A stretch of 27,690 nucleotides of DNA from Lachnospiraceae bacterium UBA935 (GTDB lineage Bacteria; Bacillota; Clostridia; Lachnospirales; Lachnospiraceae). Both the position numbers and the translations under genes were made by a program. Below, one piece after another: positions 1 through 7,421 of this stretch (its first letter is position 1; each line of letters starts with the position of its first letter). The stretch lies in NCBI GenBank assembly GCA_002293525.1, contig DBDJ01000027.1, forward strand, positions 1 to 27,690, in the 5' to 3' direction. The notes beneath the pieces were generated by a model. The model was not told the DNA's origin and did no database searches. It saw only the letters and a list, made by a program, of their open reading frames with translations.

Positions 1-112
1 GATAAAAATGGGGAAACTCAAATGAATGAGTCTATTGATTTTTAGGGGAAAAAATGATATTATTTTAACGATATGATTTTGCGGGATGAAAGAAAATAAA
101 AACAAGGGAGCC

Positions 113-160
113 ATGCCGACATCATTCTTTCAGCCATACTACAGGAGCGCATGGGAATAA
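113..160 (+). other. possible 15-codon leader ORF overlapping the ptb start region
   Basis: A short ORF starts at the ATG at 113, just after GGGAG (only about 2 nt spacing), and reads MPTSFFQPYYRSAWE before TAA at 158-160. It overlaps the upstream candidate ptb ATG (151) in another frame and ends 2 nt before the preferred ptb ATG at 163. If translated, it would place terminating ribosomes on the ptb start (translational coupling). The spacing is poor and nothing else supports translation, so this is only a possibility. Confidence 0.2.
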
Positions 161-162
161 AA

Positions 163-1086
163 ATGAATAAGACATTTGATGATCTGATTGCCGGTTTAAG
201 CGGCAGACCTATGAAAAAAGTAGCCGTCGCGGTGGCGCAGGACTCTGCTGTGCTGGAGGCGGTGCAGGCTGCTAAGGAAAGGGGAATTGCGAATGCCGTT
301 CTGGTTGGCGATGAAGTGAAGATAAAGGAAGTCGCCGACTCTCTTCAGATTAATATCAATGATTTCGAACTGATCCACGTGGAAGACGATTATGAAGCCG
401 CCCTTACCGCCGTCAAGCTGGTACATGACGGCCAAGCCGATATGTATATGAAAGGGCTGATCGACACCAAAGGCTTCCTAAAAAGCGTGCTGGATAAGAA
501 TGTCGGCCTGAGAACCGGCAGCGCTTTATCCCATGTGTGCGTATTTGACATAGAAGGCATTGACAAGCTGCTTTTTCTTACCGATGTCGCCTTTATACCC
601 TATCCTTCTTTGGAAGACAAGGTAAATATTATCAAAAATACCTTGGAAATCACCTCCGCCTGCGGAATCGAACAGCCCAAGGTAGCGCCTTTAGCCGCCG
701 TGGAAGTAGTAAATCCCAAGATGCCCGCTACCGTAGAAGCCGCTGAACTTACCCAGATGTACAAGAACGGGCAGATTAGCGGCTGCATCGTTGACGGGCC
801 TTTGTCACTGGATCTGGCGATTGATCCCGATGCCGCCGAACATAAAGGTGCCACCGACCGTGATATCCAAGGCGATGCCGACATCCTCCTTTTTCCCGAC
901 ATCCATGCCGGCAATCTGGTCTACAAAGCCCTTGTTCATACCGCCAAAGTTAAGAACGGCAATATTATCACCGGAACCAAAGCCCCGGTAATTCTGACTT
1001 CCCGTTCCGATGACTTCGAATGTAAAGTGAACTCTATCGCCCTCGGCGCCGTAGTGTCAGAGGCCATGAAAATACGTAATGCGTAA
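163..1086 (+). CDS. ptb: phosphate butyryltransferase
   Basis: Catalyses butyryl-CoA + phosphate to butyryl-phosphate + CoA, the first step of the Ptb-Buk route of butyrate formation in the cytoplasm. The protein (307 aa from this start) matches the phosphate acetyl/butyryltransferase family throughout, with MKKVAVAVAQD near the N terminus, MKGLIDTKGFL, VGLRTGSALSHV, LFLTDVAF, VEVVNPKMPAT, VDGPLSLDLAID and VILTSRSD near the C terminus; the length is normal. An upstream in-frame ATG at 151 lies only 3 nt after AGGAG (143-147). The ATG at 163 fits the usual family N terminus (M-x-K-x-F) better, although AGGAG is then 15 nt away, so the start is open between the two. The butyrate kinase gene follows after about 64 nt, which supports one operon and the butyryl rather than acetyl assignment. 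Confidence 0.93.
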   Translation: MNKTFDDLIAGLSGRPMKKVAVAVAQDSAVLEAVQAAKERGIANAVLVGDEVKIKEVADSLQININDFELIHVEDDYEAALTAVKLVHDGQADMYMKGLIDTKGFLKSVLDKNVGLRTGSALSHVCVFDIEGIDKLLFLTDVAFIPYPSLEDKVNIIKNTLEITSACGIEQPKVAPLAAVEVVNPKMPATVEAAELTQMYKNGQISGCIVDGPLSLDLAIDPDAAEHKGATDRDIQGDADILLFPDIHAGNLVYKALVHTAKVKNGNIITGTKAPVILTSRSDDFECKVNSIALGAVVSEAMKIRNA

Positions 1087-1150
1087 ATAAGTAATGCGAA
1101 AAATACGGCATGCAACCAGAAAATTACCAAGCAGAAAGGCAGAAACTACC

Positions 1151-2221
1151 ATGTCAGTGAAAAGTCTTGTAATCAACCCCGGTTCCACTTCCACCAAAAT
1201 CGGCGTCTATGATGACGAAACCCTGCTATTTGAAGAGACCCTGCGCCATAGCACAGAAGAAATCGCCCGCTTTGCCTGTATGGCAGATCAGAAGGATTTC
1301 CGTAAGGACATTATTTTAAGCATGCTCCGGGAAAAGGATTTTGACTCAGCCTCGCTGAATATGGTCGTTGGCCGCGGCGGCCTGCTGAAACCGATTGTCA
1401 GCGGTACTTATGCGATTAACGATGCGCTGACAGCTGATCTTAATAAAAGCGAGCGCGGGGAGCATGCCTCCAATCTGGGCGGGCTGATAGCCAAGGAAAT
1501 TGCCGATTCCCTACATATTCCTTCCTACATCGTCGACCCGGTTGTCGTGGACGAGCTGATTCCCGAAGCAAGGCTCTCCGGCATGCCGGAAATCCCCCGG
1601 GTCAGTATCTTCCATGCCCTGAATCAGAAAGCGATTGCCAAGCGCTATGCCAAGGAGACCGGCCGTCCTTATCCGGAACTGAATCTGATCGTGGTGCATC
1701 TGGGCGGCGGCGTATCGGTGGGTGCCCACCGGAACGGCCGGGTAATCGATGTTTTTAATGCCTTGGACGGCGACGGTGCTTTTTCGCCTGAACGGGCCGG
1801 CGGCGTCCCTTCGGGAGCCTTGATCAGACTGTGTTTTTCCGGCAAGTACACAGAAACGGAATTGCTTAAGAAAGTAACCGGTAACGGCGGTCTCAATGCC
1901 TTCCTGGGAACTAACAATATGCAGAATGTAGAAAAAAAGGTGGCCGAAGGCGACCCGGAATGGACTTTGGTGAGAAATGCTTTTATCATGCAGGTCAGCA
2001 AAGATATCGGCTCTATGGCCTGTGTGCTGGAAGGCAAGGTAGACCAGATTCTCATTACCGGCGGTATTGCGTATAATAAATCAGTGACTGATTCCCTTCG
2101 CGAGAAAACCGGCTGGATTGCCCCGATCACGGTTTATCCTGGCGAAGACGAATTGCTGGCTCTGGTTCAGGGAGCGCTGCGGGTGCTACATGGTGAGGAG
2201 GCGGCGCTGACGTATGAATGA
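1151..2221 (+). CDS. buk: butyrate kinase
   Basis: Converts butyryl-phosphate + ADP to butyrate + ATP, the energy-conserving last step after Ptb. It is a member of the acetate/butyrate kinase (ASKHA) family. The N terminus SLVINPGSTSTKIGVYDDE carries the first phosphate-binding motif; VVGRGGLLKPI, VVHLGGGVSVGAHRNGR (second phosphate-binding loop), FNALDGDGAFSPERAGGVP and ITGGIAYN (adenosine motif) follow in the expected order. At 356 aa the length is typical of Buk and shorter than acetate kinases (about 400 aa). The open frame extends upstream to 1094, but the ATG at 1151 gives the family N terminus; AGAAAGG lies about 11 nt before it, so the ribosome binding site is modest. It sits directly behind ptb and is probably cotranscribed. 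Confidence 0.93.
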   Translation: MSVKSLVINPGSTSTKIGVYDDETLLFEETLRHSTEEIARFACMADQKDFRKDIILSMLREKDFDSASLNMVVGRGGLLKPIVSGTYAINDALTADLNKSERGEHASNLGGLIAKEIADSLHIPSYIVDPVVVDELIPEARLSGMPEIPRVSIFHALNQKAIAKRYAKETGRPYPELNLIVVHLGGGVSVGAHRNGRVIDVFNALDGDGAFSPERAGGVPSGALIRLCFSGKYTETELLKKVTGNGGLNAFLGTNNMQNVEKKVAEGDPEWTLVRNAFIMQVSKDIGSMACVLEGKVDQILITGGIAYNKSVTDSLREKTGWIAPITVYPGEDELLALVQGALRVLHGEEAALTYE

Positions 2222-2271
2222 CGGTGTGCCGTGCTGTCACAGGGTATCCGTGAGAGTATCTGAGGAAGCTT

Positions 2272-3720
2272 ATGTATGAGGCTGCCATTGTTGTCTTCCA
2301 TATTTTATACTTGGTCGGCGATGCTTTTAAATTATTGGATATTACGAGGAAACATGTCCGGTTTCCGGTATATTTGCTGATGCCGCATCTCGTCCTGTTA
2401 TGGTCGGACGCGGTTATTGTCAATACTTTGCTGATTGTCTGCTTTCTCTATACTACTGTCAGACTGCATTTCTTTACCTTCCGCTACAGCCAATGCGACA
2501 ACCTCCGGATCAATGTCCTTTACGGAGGCCAGCTGTTGATCCGGTTCTCACTTTGGGGTCTGACGGTTCAGGTTTTGTATTACGTTCTGGTCATAACCCT
2601 TACTTCGTGGGCACCTTCCTGGACTTCAACTCCATCATGGATGGCCTTTCTGAGTTTTCTTAACTTTAACGATAATGTCATCTTGTTCTGGGCTGACGCT
2701 TTTGTGACGGCGGTCTTCTTTTTATTCCTGTTGGCTAACGGGACACTGCGGCTGCTGTTCACCTGCTACCGGCTCGGCATCCTGCGCCGCATCCTGATTG
2801 CCGTCAACCTGTGGATTCCGGTCGTGAACCTCTTTTTGATGAATTATATCTGCAACAAGGCCATCGAAGAATACGACGGGGAATGCTGCCGCTTAGATAA
2901 CCGTTTGCTGCGGTCGGCGGGGCGCACCTGCCAGACCCAGTATCCGTTTATCCTGCTTCATGGCATCGGATTCCGTGACTTAAAACATCTCAATTACTGG
3001 GGCCGCATTGCCCGGGAACTGACCAGGAACGGCGCCGTGCTATATTATGGACATCAGGAGGCATGGGGAACGATAGAACGGAACAGCGCCATGATCAGCG
3101 CTAAAATCAACGAAGTTCTGGCCGAGACCGGCGGTCAGAAGGTAAACATCATCGCCCACTCCAAAGGCGGCCTGGACGCCCGCTATTTGATCTGTGAACC
3201 GGGCATGGCCGCCAAGGTGGCCAGCCTGACCACGATTTGCACGCCGCACCGGGGTTCCGAACTGATCTCGTTCCTGAATAAACTGCCGGACGGTATTTAC
3301 CGTTATATTGCTTCCGTGTTTAACCGCACCTTTGCCCGCATCGGCGACCAGGAGCCGGATTTTTATGCTGCCACGAAACAGCTTTCCCCGGAATACTGCC
3401 ACGAATTTAATATGAAATATCCCGATGCACCGGAAGTATATTACCAAAGCTATGCCTCTGTCATGAATCGGTTCAGCGCAGACAGTCTGCTGAGTATCCC
3501 GCACCTGCTGATGCGCTTTTCCGGTGCGGGTAAAAACGACGGTCTTGTCAGTGAAGCTTCCGCCAAATGGGGCGCATACCGGGGCACCTTTGTCAGTACC
3601 GGAAGAAGAGGCATTTCCCATGGCGATATCATCGATCTGAAAAGAGAGGATTACCGGGGTTTTGACGTTCTGGAAGAATATATCAAGATAGTACAGGATC
3701 TGAAGGAAAAAGGGTTTTAA
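2272..3720 (+). CDS. membrane-anchored alpha/beta-hydrolase, triacylglycerol-lipase-like
   Basis: The first ~195 residues form a polytopic membrane region, with hydrophobic stretches at about 4-20, 35-62, 85-112, 125-157 and 172-192. A lipase-type alpha/beta-hydrolase domain of about 260 residues follows. Visible parts are the oxyanion-hole segment FILLHGIG (226-233), the nucleophile elbow AHSKGG with Ser297, the probable acid Asp423 in KNDGLV and the probable His450 in GISHGD; all three triad members are present in order. GAGGAA 6 nt before the ATG supports this start. It begins 50 nt after buk on the same strand, so it may be read through from ptb-buk, but a metabolic link is not evident. 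The fused membrane anchor is less usual than a signal peptide and suggests a tethered enzyme; which side of the membrane and which ester substrate cannot be read from the sequence. Confidence 0.8.
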   Translation: MYEAAIVVFHILYLVGDAFKLLDITRKHVRFPVYLLMPHLVLLWSDAVIVNTLLIVCFLYTTVRLHFFTFRYSQCDNLRINVLYGGQLLIRFSLWGLTVQVLYYVLVITLTSWAPSWTSTPSWMAFLSFLNFNDNVILFWADAFVTAVFFLFLLANGTLRLLFTCYRLGILRRILIAVNLWIPVVNLFLMNYICNKAIEEYDGECCRLDNRLLRSAGRTCQTQYPFILLHGIGFRDLKHLNYWGRIARELTRNGAVLYYGHQEAWGTIERNSAMISAKINEVLAETGGQKVNIIAHSKGGLDARYLICEPGMAAKVASLTTICTPHRGSELISFLNKLPDGIYRYIASVFNRTFARIGDQEPDFYAATKQLSPEYCHEFNMKYPDAPEVYYQSYASVMNRFSADSLLSIPHLLMRFSGAGKNDGLVSEASAKWGAYRGTFVSTGRRGISHGDIIDLKREDYRGFDVLEEYIKIVQDLKEKGF

Positions 3721-3739
3721 GCCATAGCAACGTATGGCT
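3720..3739. terminator. short inverted repeat between convergent genes
   Basis: AGCCATA and TATGGCT form 7-bp arms around a 6-nt loop, starting on the last base of the lipase stop codon and lying between the convergent lipase and mtnA genes. No U-run follows in either direction, so it is at best a weak or factor-assisted bidirectional terminator. Confidence 0.3.
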
Positions 3740-3752
3740 GGCGCCTTGCTTA

Positions 3753-4814
3753 TTATCTGGATTTGATGGTAAGGAGCGATTCGCTGAAAGGCGGCCGGGC
3801 GATCCCGTGCTCAGTTATAATCGCGGTAATCAGCTCATGATCGGTCACATCAAAGGCCGGGTTAAATACTTTTACTCCTTCCGGTGCCATCCGAGTTTCG
3901 TACCACATCTCTGTCACTTCCTCAGCCGGGCGCTCTTCGATATGAATAGCCGCCCCGTCAGGGGTATCAAGGTCAATCGTCGCCGCCGGGGCACATACAT
4001 AAAAAGGGATCCGGTAGTGCCGTGCCACAGCCGCAATGACTGAAGTGCCGATTTTATTGGCCGTGTCACCGTTAGCTGCTACCCGGTCACAGCCTACCAA
4101 GACTGCCTGAATCCAGCCCTTTTTCATAACCGTGGCCGCCATATTGTCACAGATCAGCGTCACATCGATGCCGACGGACCAAAGCTCATAGGCTGTCAGC
4201 CTCGCTCCTTGCAGCAGCGGTCTGGTTTCATCGGCAAAAACTCGGAAGCGGTAGCCTTTTTCCTGACCTAAATAAATCGGCGCGGTTGCTGTCCCGTATT
4301 TGCAAGCCGCCAGCTGGCCCGCGTTGCAATGTGTCAGGATACCGTCTCCCGGCTTAAGCAGGGTAAGGCCGTACCTGCCGATCGTCCGGCATACTTGGAT
4401 GTCTTCTGCTTTTATGGCTTGGGCTTCCCGGCGTAACGCTTCCTTGATGGATGCTATCGGTTTATCCTGATTGTCACTGCATATTTTATCCATCCGGTTC
4501 AAGGCCCACAAAAGATTGACTGCCGTGGGCCGGGAAGAATTCAGATAATCTTTATAGCTGACAAATGTGTCATAAAACTCTTGATAACTATCCGTCTTGA
4601 TCCCCTTCGACAAAATATAGATTCCCATGGCGGCAGCCACACCGATAGCCGGGGCTCCCCTGACCTGCAGCAGATATATGGCATCCCACATCTCCTTGGC
4701 ATCATACAGGCGCCGCTGCTCTATTTTAGACGGCAATTTGGTCTGGTCGATGATGACGACACAGTTGTCGTCATCATCCAGTTCCACCGTTTCATAGTCC
4801 AGTATTCCACTCAT
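3753..4814 (-). CDS. mtnA: S-methyl-5-thioribose-1-phosphate isomerase
   Basis: Converts 5-methylthioribose-1-phosphate to methylthioribulose-1-phosphate in the methionine salvage pathway (eIF2B-alpha/MtnA superfamily). Hallmarks are RGAPAIGV (52-59), LTHCNAG with the catalytic Cys163, DNMAATVM (223-230) and GCDRVAANGDTANKIGT with the catalytic Asp243, plus DLDTPDG near 281. At 353 aa the length is normal. AAGGTGG lies about 10 nt upstream of the ATG. It is the last gene of the minus-strand series, 30 nt after the degenerate GGDEF gene, so the two are probably cotranscribed. No other methionine salvage gene (mtnK, mtnB, mtnD) is in the window, so MtnA may also serve a shortened methylthioadenosine-disposal route; that is inference. 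Confidence 0.93.
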   Translation of the reverse strand: MSGILDYETVELDDDDNCVVIIDQTKLPSKIEQRRLYDAKEMWDAIYLLQVRGAPAIGVAAAMGIYILSKGIKTDSYQEFYDTFVSYKDYLNSSRPTAVNLLWALNRMDKICSDNQDKPIASIKEALRREAQAIKAEDIQVCRTIGRYGLTLLKPGDGILTHCNAGQLAACKYGTATAPIYLGQEKGYRFRVFADETRPLLQGARLTAYELWSVGIDVTLICDNMAATVMKKGWIQAVLVGCDRVAANGDTANKIGTSVIAAVARHYRIPFYVCAPAATIDLDTPDGAAIHIEERPAEEVTEMWYETRMAPEGVKVFNPAFDVTDHELITAIITEHGIARPPFSESLLTIKSR

Positions 4815-4844
4815 AATAATGATTCCACCTTATTGATCTATAAT

Positions 4845-5783
4845 CTAAAACATCCCGCTGGCGCATACCCGGTTCCCGCCTGATGCAATAGCGCGGCTGA
4901 GTTCTTCCTCGGCTTCACGCAGCAGCTCCTGAAAGTTATCCTCCCGTTCCGGGCTTCTGGTAGCGACACCGATGCTGACGGTAACGCCGATTCCGGCCGG
5001 TTCCGGGCCGGGAGCTTCTCTGCCTTCTCTGGCTTCTCTGCCTGCGACCGCTTTCACGGAACGGGCAATTTTGTCGGCAACTTTTATAGCTCCCCTGTTT
5101 TCGGTATTCGGAAGGATGACCGCAAACTTGCTGCTTCCCGACCGCGCCAGAAAATCAGCGGAACGTTTCAGGCAGCCTGACATGGCCTGGCTCATCTGCC
5201 GAATCAGTTCATCACCCTGTAAATACCCATTCTGCTCTACATAGTCCTCAAATCTGTCAATAGCAATACTTAGCACGCTGATCGGACCGCTCTTTCTGAC
5301 CGCGCCGTTCCACTCAATATAATAGCGTTCTTCAAATAAGCGCTGATTGGGAATCCCGGTAAGCCTATCCAGCATGGCCAGACGTTCTATCATCTGCCCC
5401 TGCCACACGACATGGAGGTGCGTTCCGATCCGGGCTTTAAGGACAAAGCCGTTAATCGGGCCGGCAAGATAATCTGCTGCCCCCAGCCTAAAGCCTTCTT
5501 CCTCTTCCTTGGCATCAACCGAACCGCTCAATAAGATAACCGGGATATTTCTCGTGCTATCCGTTTCTTTCAACCCTTTTAAGATGGCTAAACCGCTCTG
5601 ATCGGGCTGGGTAAGATGCAGCAGGATCAGCGCCGGAGGCTCAGCTTTGGCCGAATCTAACGCTGCTGCTCCGCTGGCAGCCGTTATGACATGATATTCT
5701 TCCGCCAGAATCTGTTCCAGTCTGTCTGCATCGGTATTACCGGCAGCTGCCAGCAAAATTGTGATTTTTTGAATGTCTGACAT
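4845..5783 (-). CDS. receiver-GGDEF protein with both active sites degenerate
   Basis: A 312-aa cytoplasmic protein with a response-regulator receiver fold (about 5-125) followed by a GGDEF fold (about 135-310). The receiver lacks the phospho-acceptor: His56 stands where Asp is expected (LILLHLTQPDQSG), the N-terminal acidic pair is replaced by Ala (A12-A14), and the conserved Lys is Gly108 in YLAGP. The GGDEF domain keeps the entry motif DRLTGIPN (139-146) and a GD at 190-191, but the signature loop reads GSSKF (216-220), and the substrate-side FK..ND..GH pattern is FE..VE..GY. Diguanylate cyclase activity and phosphorylation are therefore very unlikely; a binding or scaffold role is possible. 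A low-complexity Arg/Glu/Gly insert (about 248-262) sits before TVSIGVA. GAGGT 8 nt before the ATG supports the start. Downstream mtnA is close (30 nt). Confidence 0.85.
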   Translation of the reverse strand: MSDIQKITILLAAAGNTDADRLEQILAEEYHVITAASGAAALDSAKAEPPALILLHLTQPDQSGLAILKGLKETDSTRNIPVILLSGSVDAKEEEEGFRLGAADYLAGPINGFVLKARIGTHLHVVWQGQMIERLAMLDRLTGIPNQRLFEERYYIEWNGAVRKSGPISVLSIAIDRFEDYVEQNGYLQGDELIRQMSQAMSGCLKRSADFLARSGSSKFAVILPNTENRGAIKVADKIARSVKAVAGREAREGREAPGPEPAGIGVTVSIGVATRSPEREDNFQELLREAEEELSRAIASGGNRVCASGMF

Positions 5784-5814
5784 CTTCTGTACCTCATTTT
5801 CATGGAATATAGAA

Positions 5815-5843
5815 ATAGACTCTAAATATAAATATAGACTCTA
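5815..5843. promoter_or_regulatory. paired TAGACTCTA palindromes upstream of the degenerate GGDEF gene
   Basis: The 10-mer ATAGACTCTA occurs twice (5815-5824 and 5834-5843) at a 19-bp period, in an A/T-rich spacer. Each contains the near-palindrome TAGACTCTA. The pair lies 32-60 bp upstream of the GGDEF start codon and just beyond the end of the AMMECR1 gene. Two equal half-site-like elements about two helical turns apart resemble an operator; no regulator is identified. Confidence 0.4.
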
Positions 5844-5875
5844 GCTGTAGCAAATAGATGAAATCTGTCGCCGTA

Positions 5876-6520
5876 CTATTGATGCCGTATCACCTCAAAG
5901 CGTTCAAGTGCAAATGTATCCTGCGGGTCTATACCCGCTTTCCGGCAAGCAATCGCAAGCTGCTCGTCCACCGTATCTACGCCTTCAAGATTGGGAAGCA
6001 GCAGTCCGCGCCGATGCCCTTTGGTAACAATCACGCCGTATTTTTTGCAGTCCAGCCCTTTACGGTCTGTGACTGGTTCCGGCGGAGCAAGGATGTCGAC
6101 GCTGTATACCAGGTCCGGCAGCTCTTCTGCTGTTACTGCCGGAAAACGGGGATCCTTCATTCCCGACGAGATAGCATTATACATGATTTCTTTTGCGACG
6201 CTTTCTTGTGTTGCCATGATGGTTCCGATGCATCCGCGCAGAGCTCCGTGTTTTTTGATCGACACAAAGGCTCCCGCCGACACTTCTGTCATTTCCGTCG
6301 GCAGTCCTTCGGGCAGGGGCATCAGCCGGTCATAGCGGACGTAATGTTCCAGTGTTTCTCTGGCAAGCTGTACGTAGCGATCTTTGGAGCCCTCACTGGT
6401 ATTTTTATTGGTGTTTTTATTGTCGTTTTTATCGTTGTTATTATCGCTGTTATTATTGTCGCTGTTATGGTTTTTATTGTTGTCGTAATTATTGTTATTA
6501 TTCATTTCGTCTTGCTTCAT
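5876..6520 (-). CDS. amrA: AMMECR1-domain protein (AmmeMemoRadiSam system protein A-like)
   Basis: After an unusual N-terminal tail the protein is a standard AMMECR1 domain (about 49-214). Visible motifs are VSIKKHGALRGCIGT, GMKDPRFPAVTAEELPDLVYSVDIL and LLLPNLEGVDTVDEQLAIACRKAGI, ending in FEVIRHQ. The RGCIG motif is the family signature. The biochemical role of AMMECR1 proteins in bacteria is unresolved; the family is named for co-occurrence with a MEMO-like protein and a radical SAM protein. Residues 7-40 are 20 Asn in 34 residues mixed with Asp, Lys, Ser and Thr. A second ATG six codons in could also serve as start; the ribosome binding site is only a weak GGGG about 9 nt upstream. It lies 41 nt after the MEMO-like gene, in another frame. 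In many Clostridia, from memory, these two domains are one polypeptide. Confidence 0.88.
   Translation of the reverse strand: MKQDEMNNNNNYDNNKNHNSDNNNSDNNNDKNDNKNTNKNTSEGSKDRYVQLARETLEHYVRYDRLMPLPEGLPTEMTEVSAGAFVSIKKHGALRGCIGTIMATQESVAKEIMYNAISSGMKDPRFPAVTAEELPDLVYSVDILAPPEPVTDRKGLDCKKYGVIVTKGHRRGLLLPNLEGVDTVDEQLAIACRKAGIDPQDTFALERFEVIRHQ
6401..6502 (-). repeat. Asn-codon-rich low-complexity tract
   Basis: The coding strand is a run of AAT/AAC codons with interspersed Asp, Lys, Ser and Thr codons, essentially a degenerate (AAC/AAT)n microsatellite inside the 5' part of the AMMECR1 gene. Such tracts are prone to slippage and could switch the reading frame or vary the linker length. Confidence 0.75.
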
Positions 6521-6561
6521 GATTATACCCCGTGTCCGCGATAGCGAACTTAAAGGACCAA

Positions 6562-7359
6562 CTATTGCAACCGGAAAAGACAGACCGCATAACCTACACC
6601 GAAGGGTCCTTCATAGGACAGGAACTCCGGAGTAACGATCGATTTATGCAGCATTCCTGCCATGATAATAAATGATCCGAGGCCGCATTCTGCGCCCAGA
6701 CGGCTCAACTTGGCATCGACCTCCATAAACGCTCTTACCTCGCCGGATTTCATGACTCCTGTCAATACACTGTCCAGCTTCGGACCCTCCGGGGCAAAGC
6801 GGTAAGGACCGCTTTCTTTTAATTTGTGTGACAGGTCGCCGCTGGCGATCACGGCTATTTTTCTCCCCAGGGCGGCGGCGGCTTCCTGCACATAAACACC
6901 GAAGCGATACATTTTCTCTCGGGAAAGACCGGACAAAGAGCATATGACCAGACGGTAGCCGGTAAAATACTGGTTTACATAATACAAGGGAACAAACGTC
7001 CCGTGATCCATCGGTGCAAATGTCTCACCTTCTGTTCCCGCCGGAAAACCGTCAGCCCGACAGCTCTGCTCGACAGCGGCAATCAACTCTTCATCGAGCC
7101 GCGAGCTGATCTCGCCGGTACCGCCAAATGCCTTCAAGCTTCCCTGTATCGAATGGCCGGAAGCCATGTGGATATAATCGGAATAAGCCGGCGCGTGCGG
7201 AGAGATCACGATCAGCGTTTCCGGCTGTTGTTCCGCAATAAAACGGGCGGCTTTATGATAACTGTCGACCGTATCCGCTATTCCTCTTTCCTGCCCTCTG
7301 CCCACCTCGGGAACGATCAGAGGGGGGTGAGGGACAATGACTGCTGCTGTAATCGCCAT
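6562..7359 (-). CDS. MEMO/LigB-like (class III extradiol dioxygenase-fold) protein, AmmeMemoRadiSam system
   Basis: A 265-aa cytoplasmic protein of the LigB/MEMO fold. Motifs are VPHPPLIVPEVGRGQE near the N terminus, VISPHAPAYSDYI, PMDHGTFVPLYYV and IASGDLSHKL. These supply the His residues that in LigB-type dioxygenases bind iron and in MEMO proteins line an equivalent pocket, so metal binding is plausible; the true reaction is unknown. An upstream ATG at 7371 would give four extra residues. The ATG at 7359 is preferred because AGGA lies 5 nt before it and the family N terminus begins right there. It is followed 41 nt later by the AMMECR1 gene and preceded by the S1-domain gene (about 60 nt). 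No radical SAM partner is seen in the window, although the system name implies one. Confidence 0.85.
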   Translation of the reverse strand: MAITAAVIVPHPPLIVPEVGRGQERGIADTVDSYHKAARFIAEQQPETLIVISPHAPAYSDYIHMASGHSIQGSLKAFGGTGEISSRLDEELIAAVEQSCRADGFPAGTEGETFAPMDHGTFVPLYYVNQYFTGYRLVICSLSGLSREKMYRFGVYVQEAAAALGRKIAVIASGDLSHKLKESGPYRFAPEGPKLDSVLTGVMKSGEVRAFMEVDAKLSRLGAECGLGSFIIMAGMLHKSIVTPEFLSYEGPFGVGYAVCLFRLQ

Positions 7360-7421
7360 ACTATTCCTCATGCATTCCGCAAACCTGCTTGCGGGACTTA
7401 ACAGAACTATATAAGATAATA

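Noticed and set aside
4815..5875. SAM riboswitch for mtnA
   Set aside because: The 30-nt gap before mtnA is too short and the spacer before the GGDEF gene shows only the palindrome pair, no riboswitch-like structure.
5858..6544. 228-aa plus-strand ORF with a long Val/Ile-rich tail
   Set aside because: It is the complement of the AMMECR1 gene; the Val/Ile run is the antisense of the Asn-codon tract.
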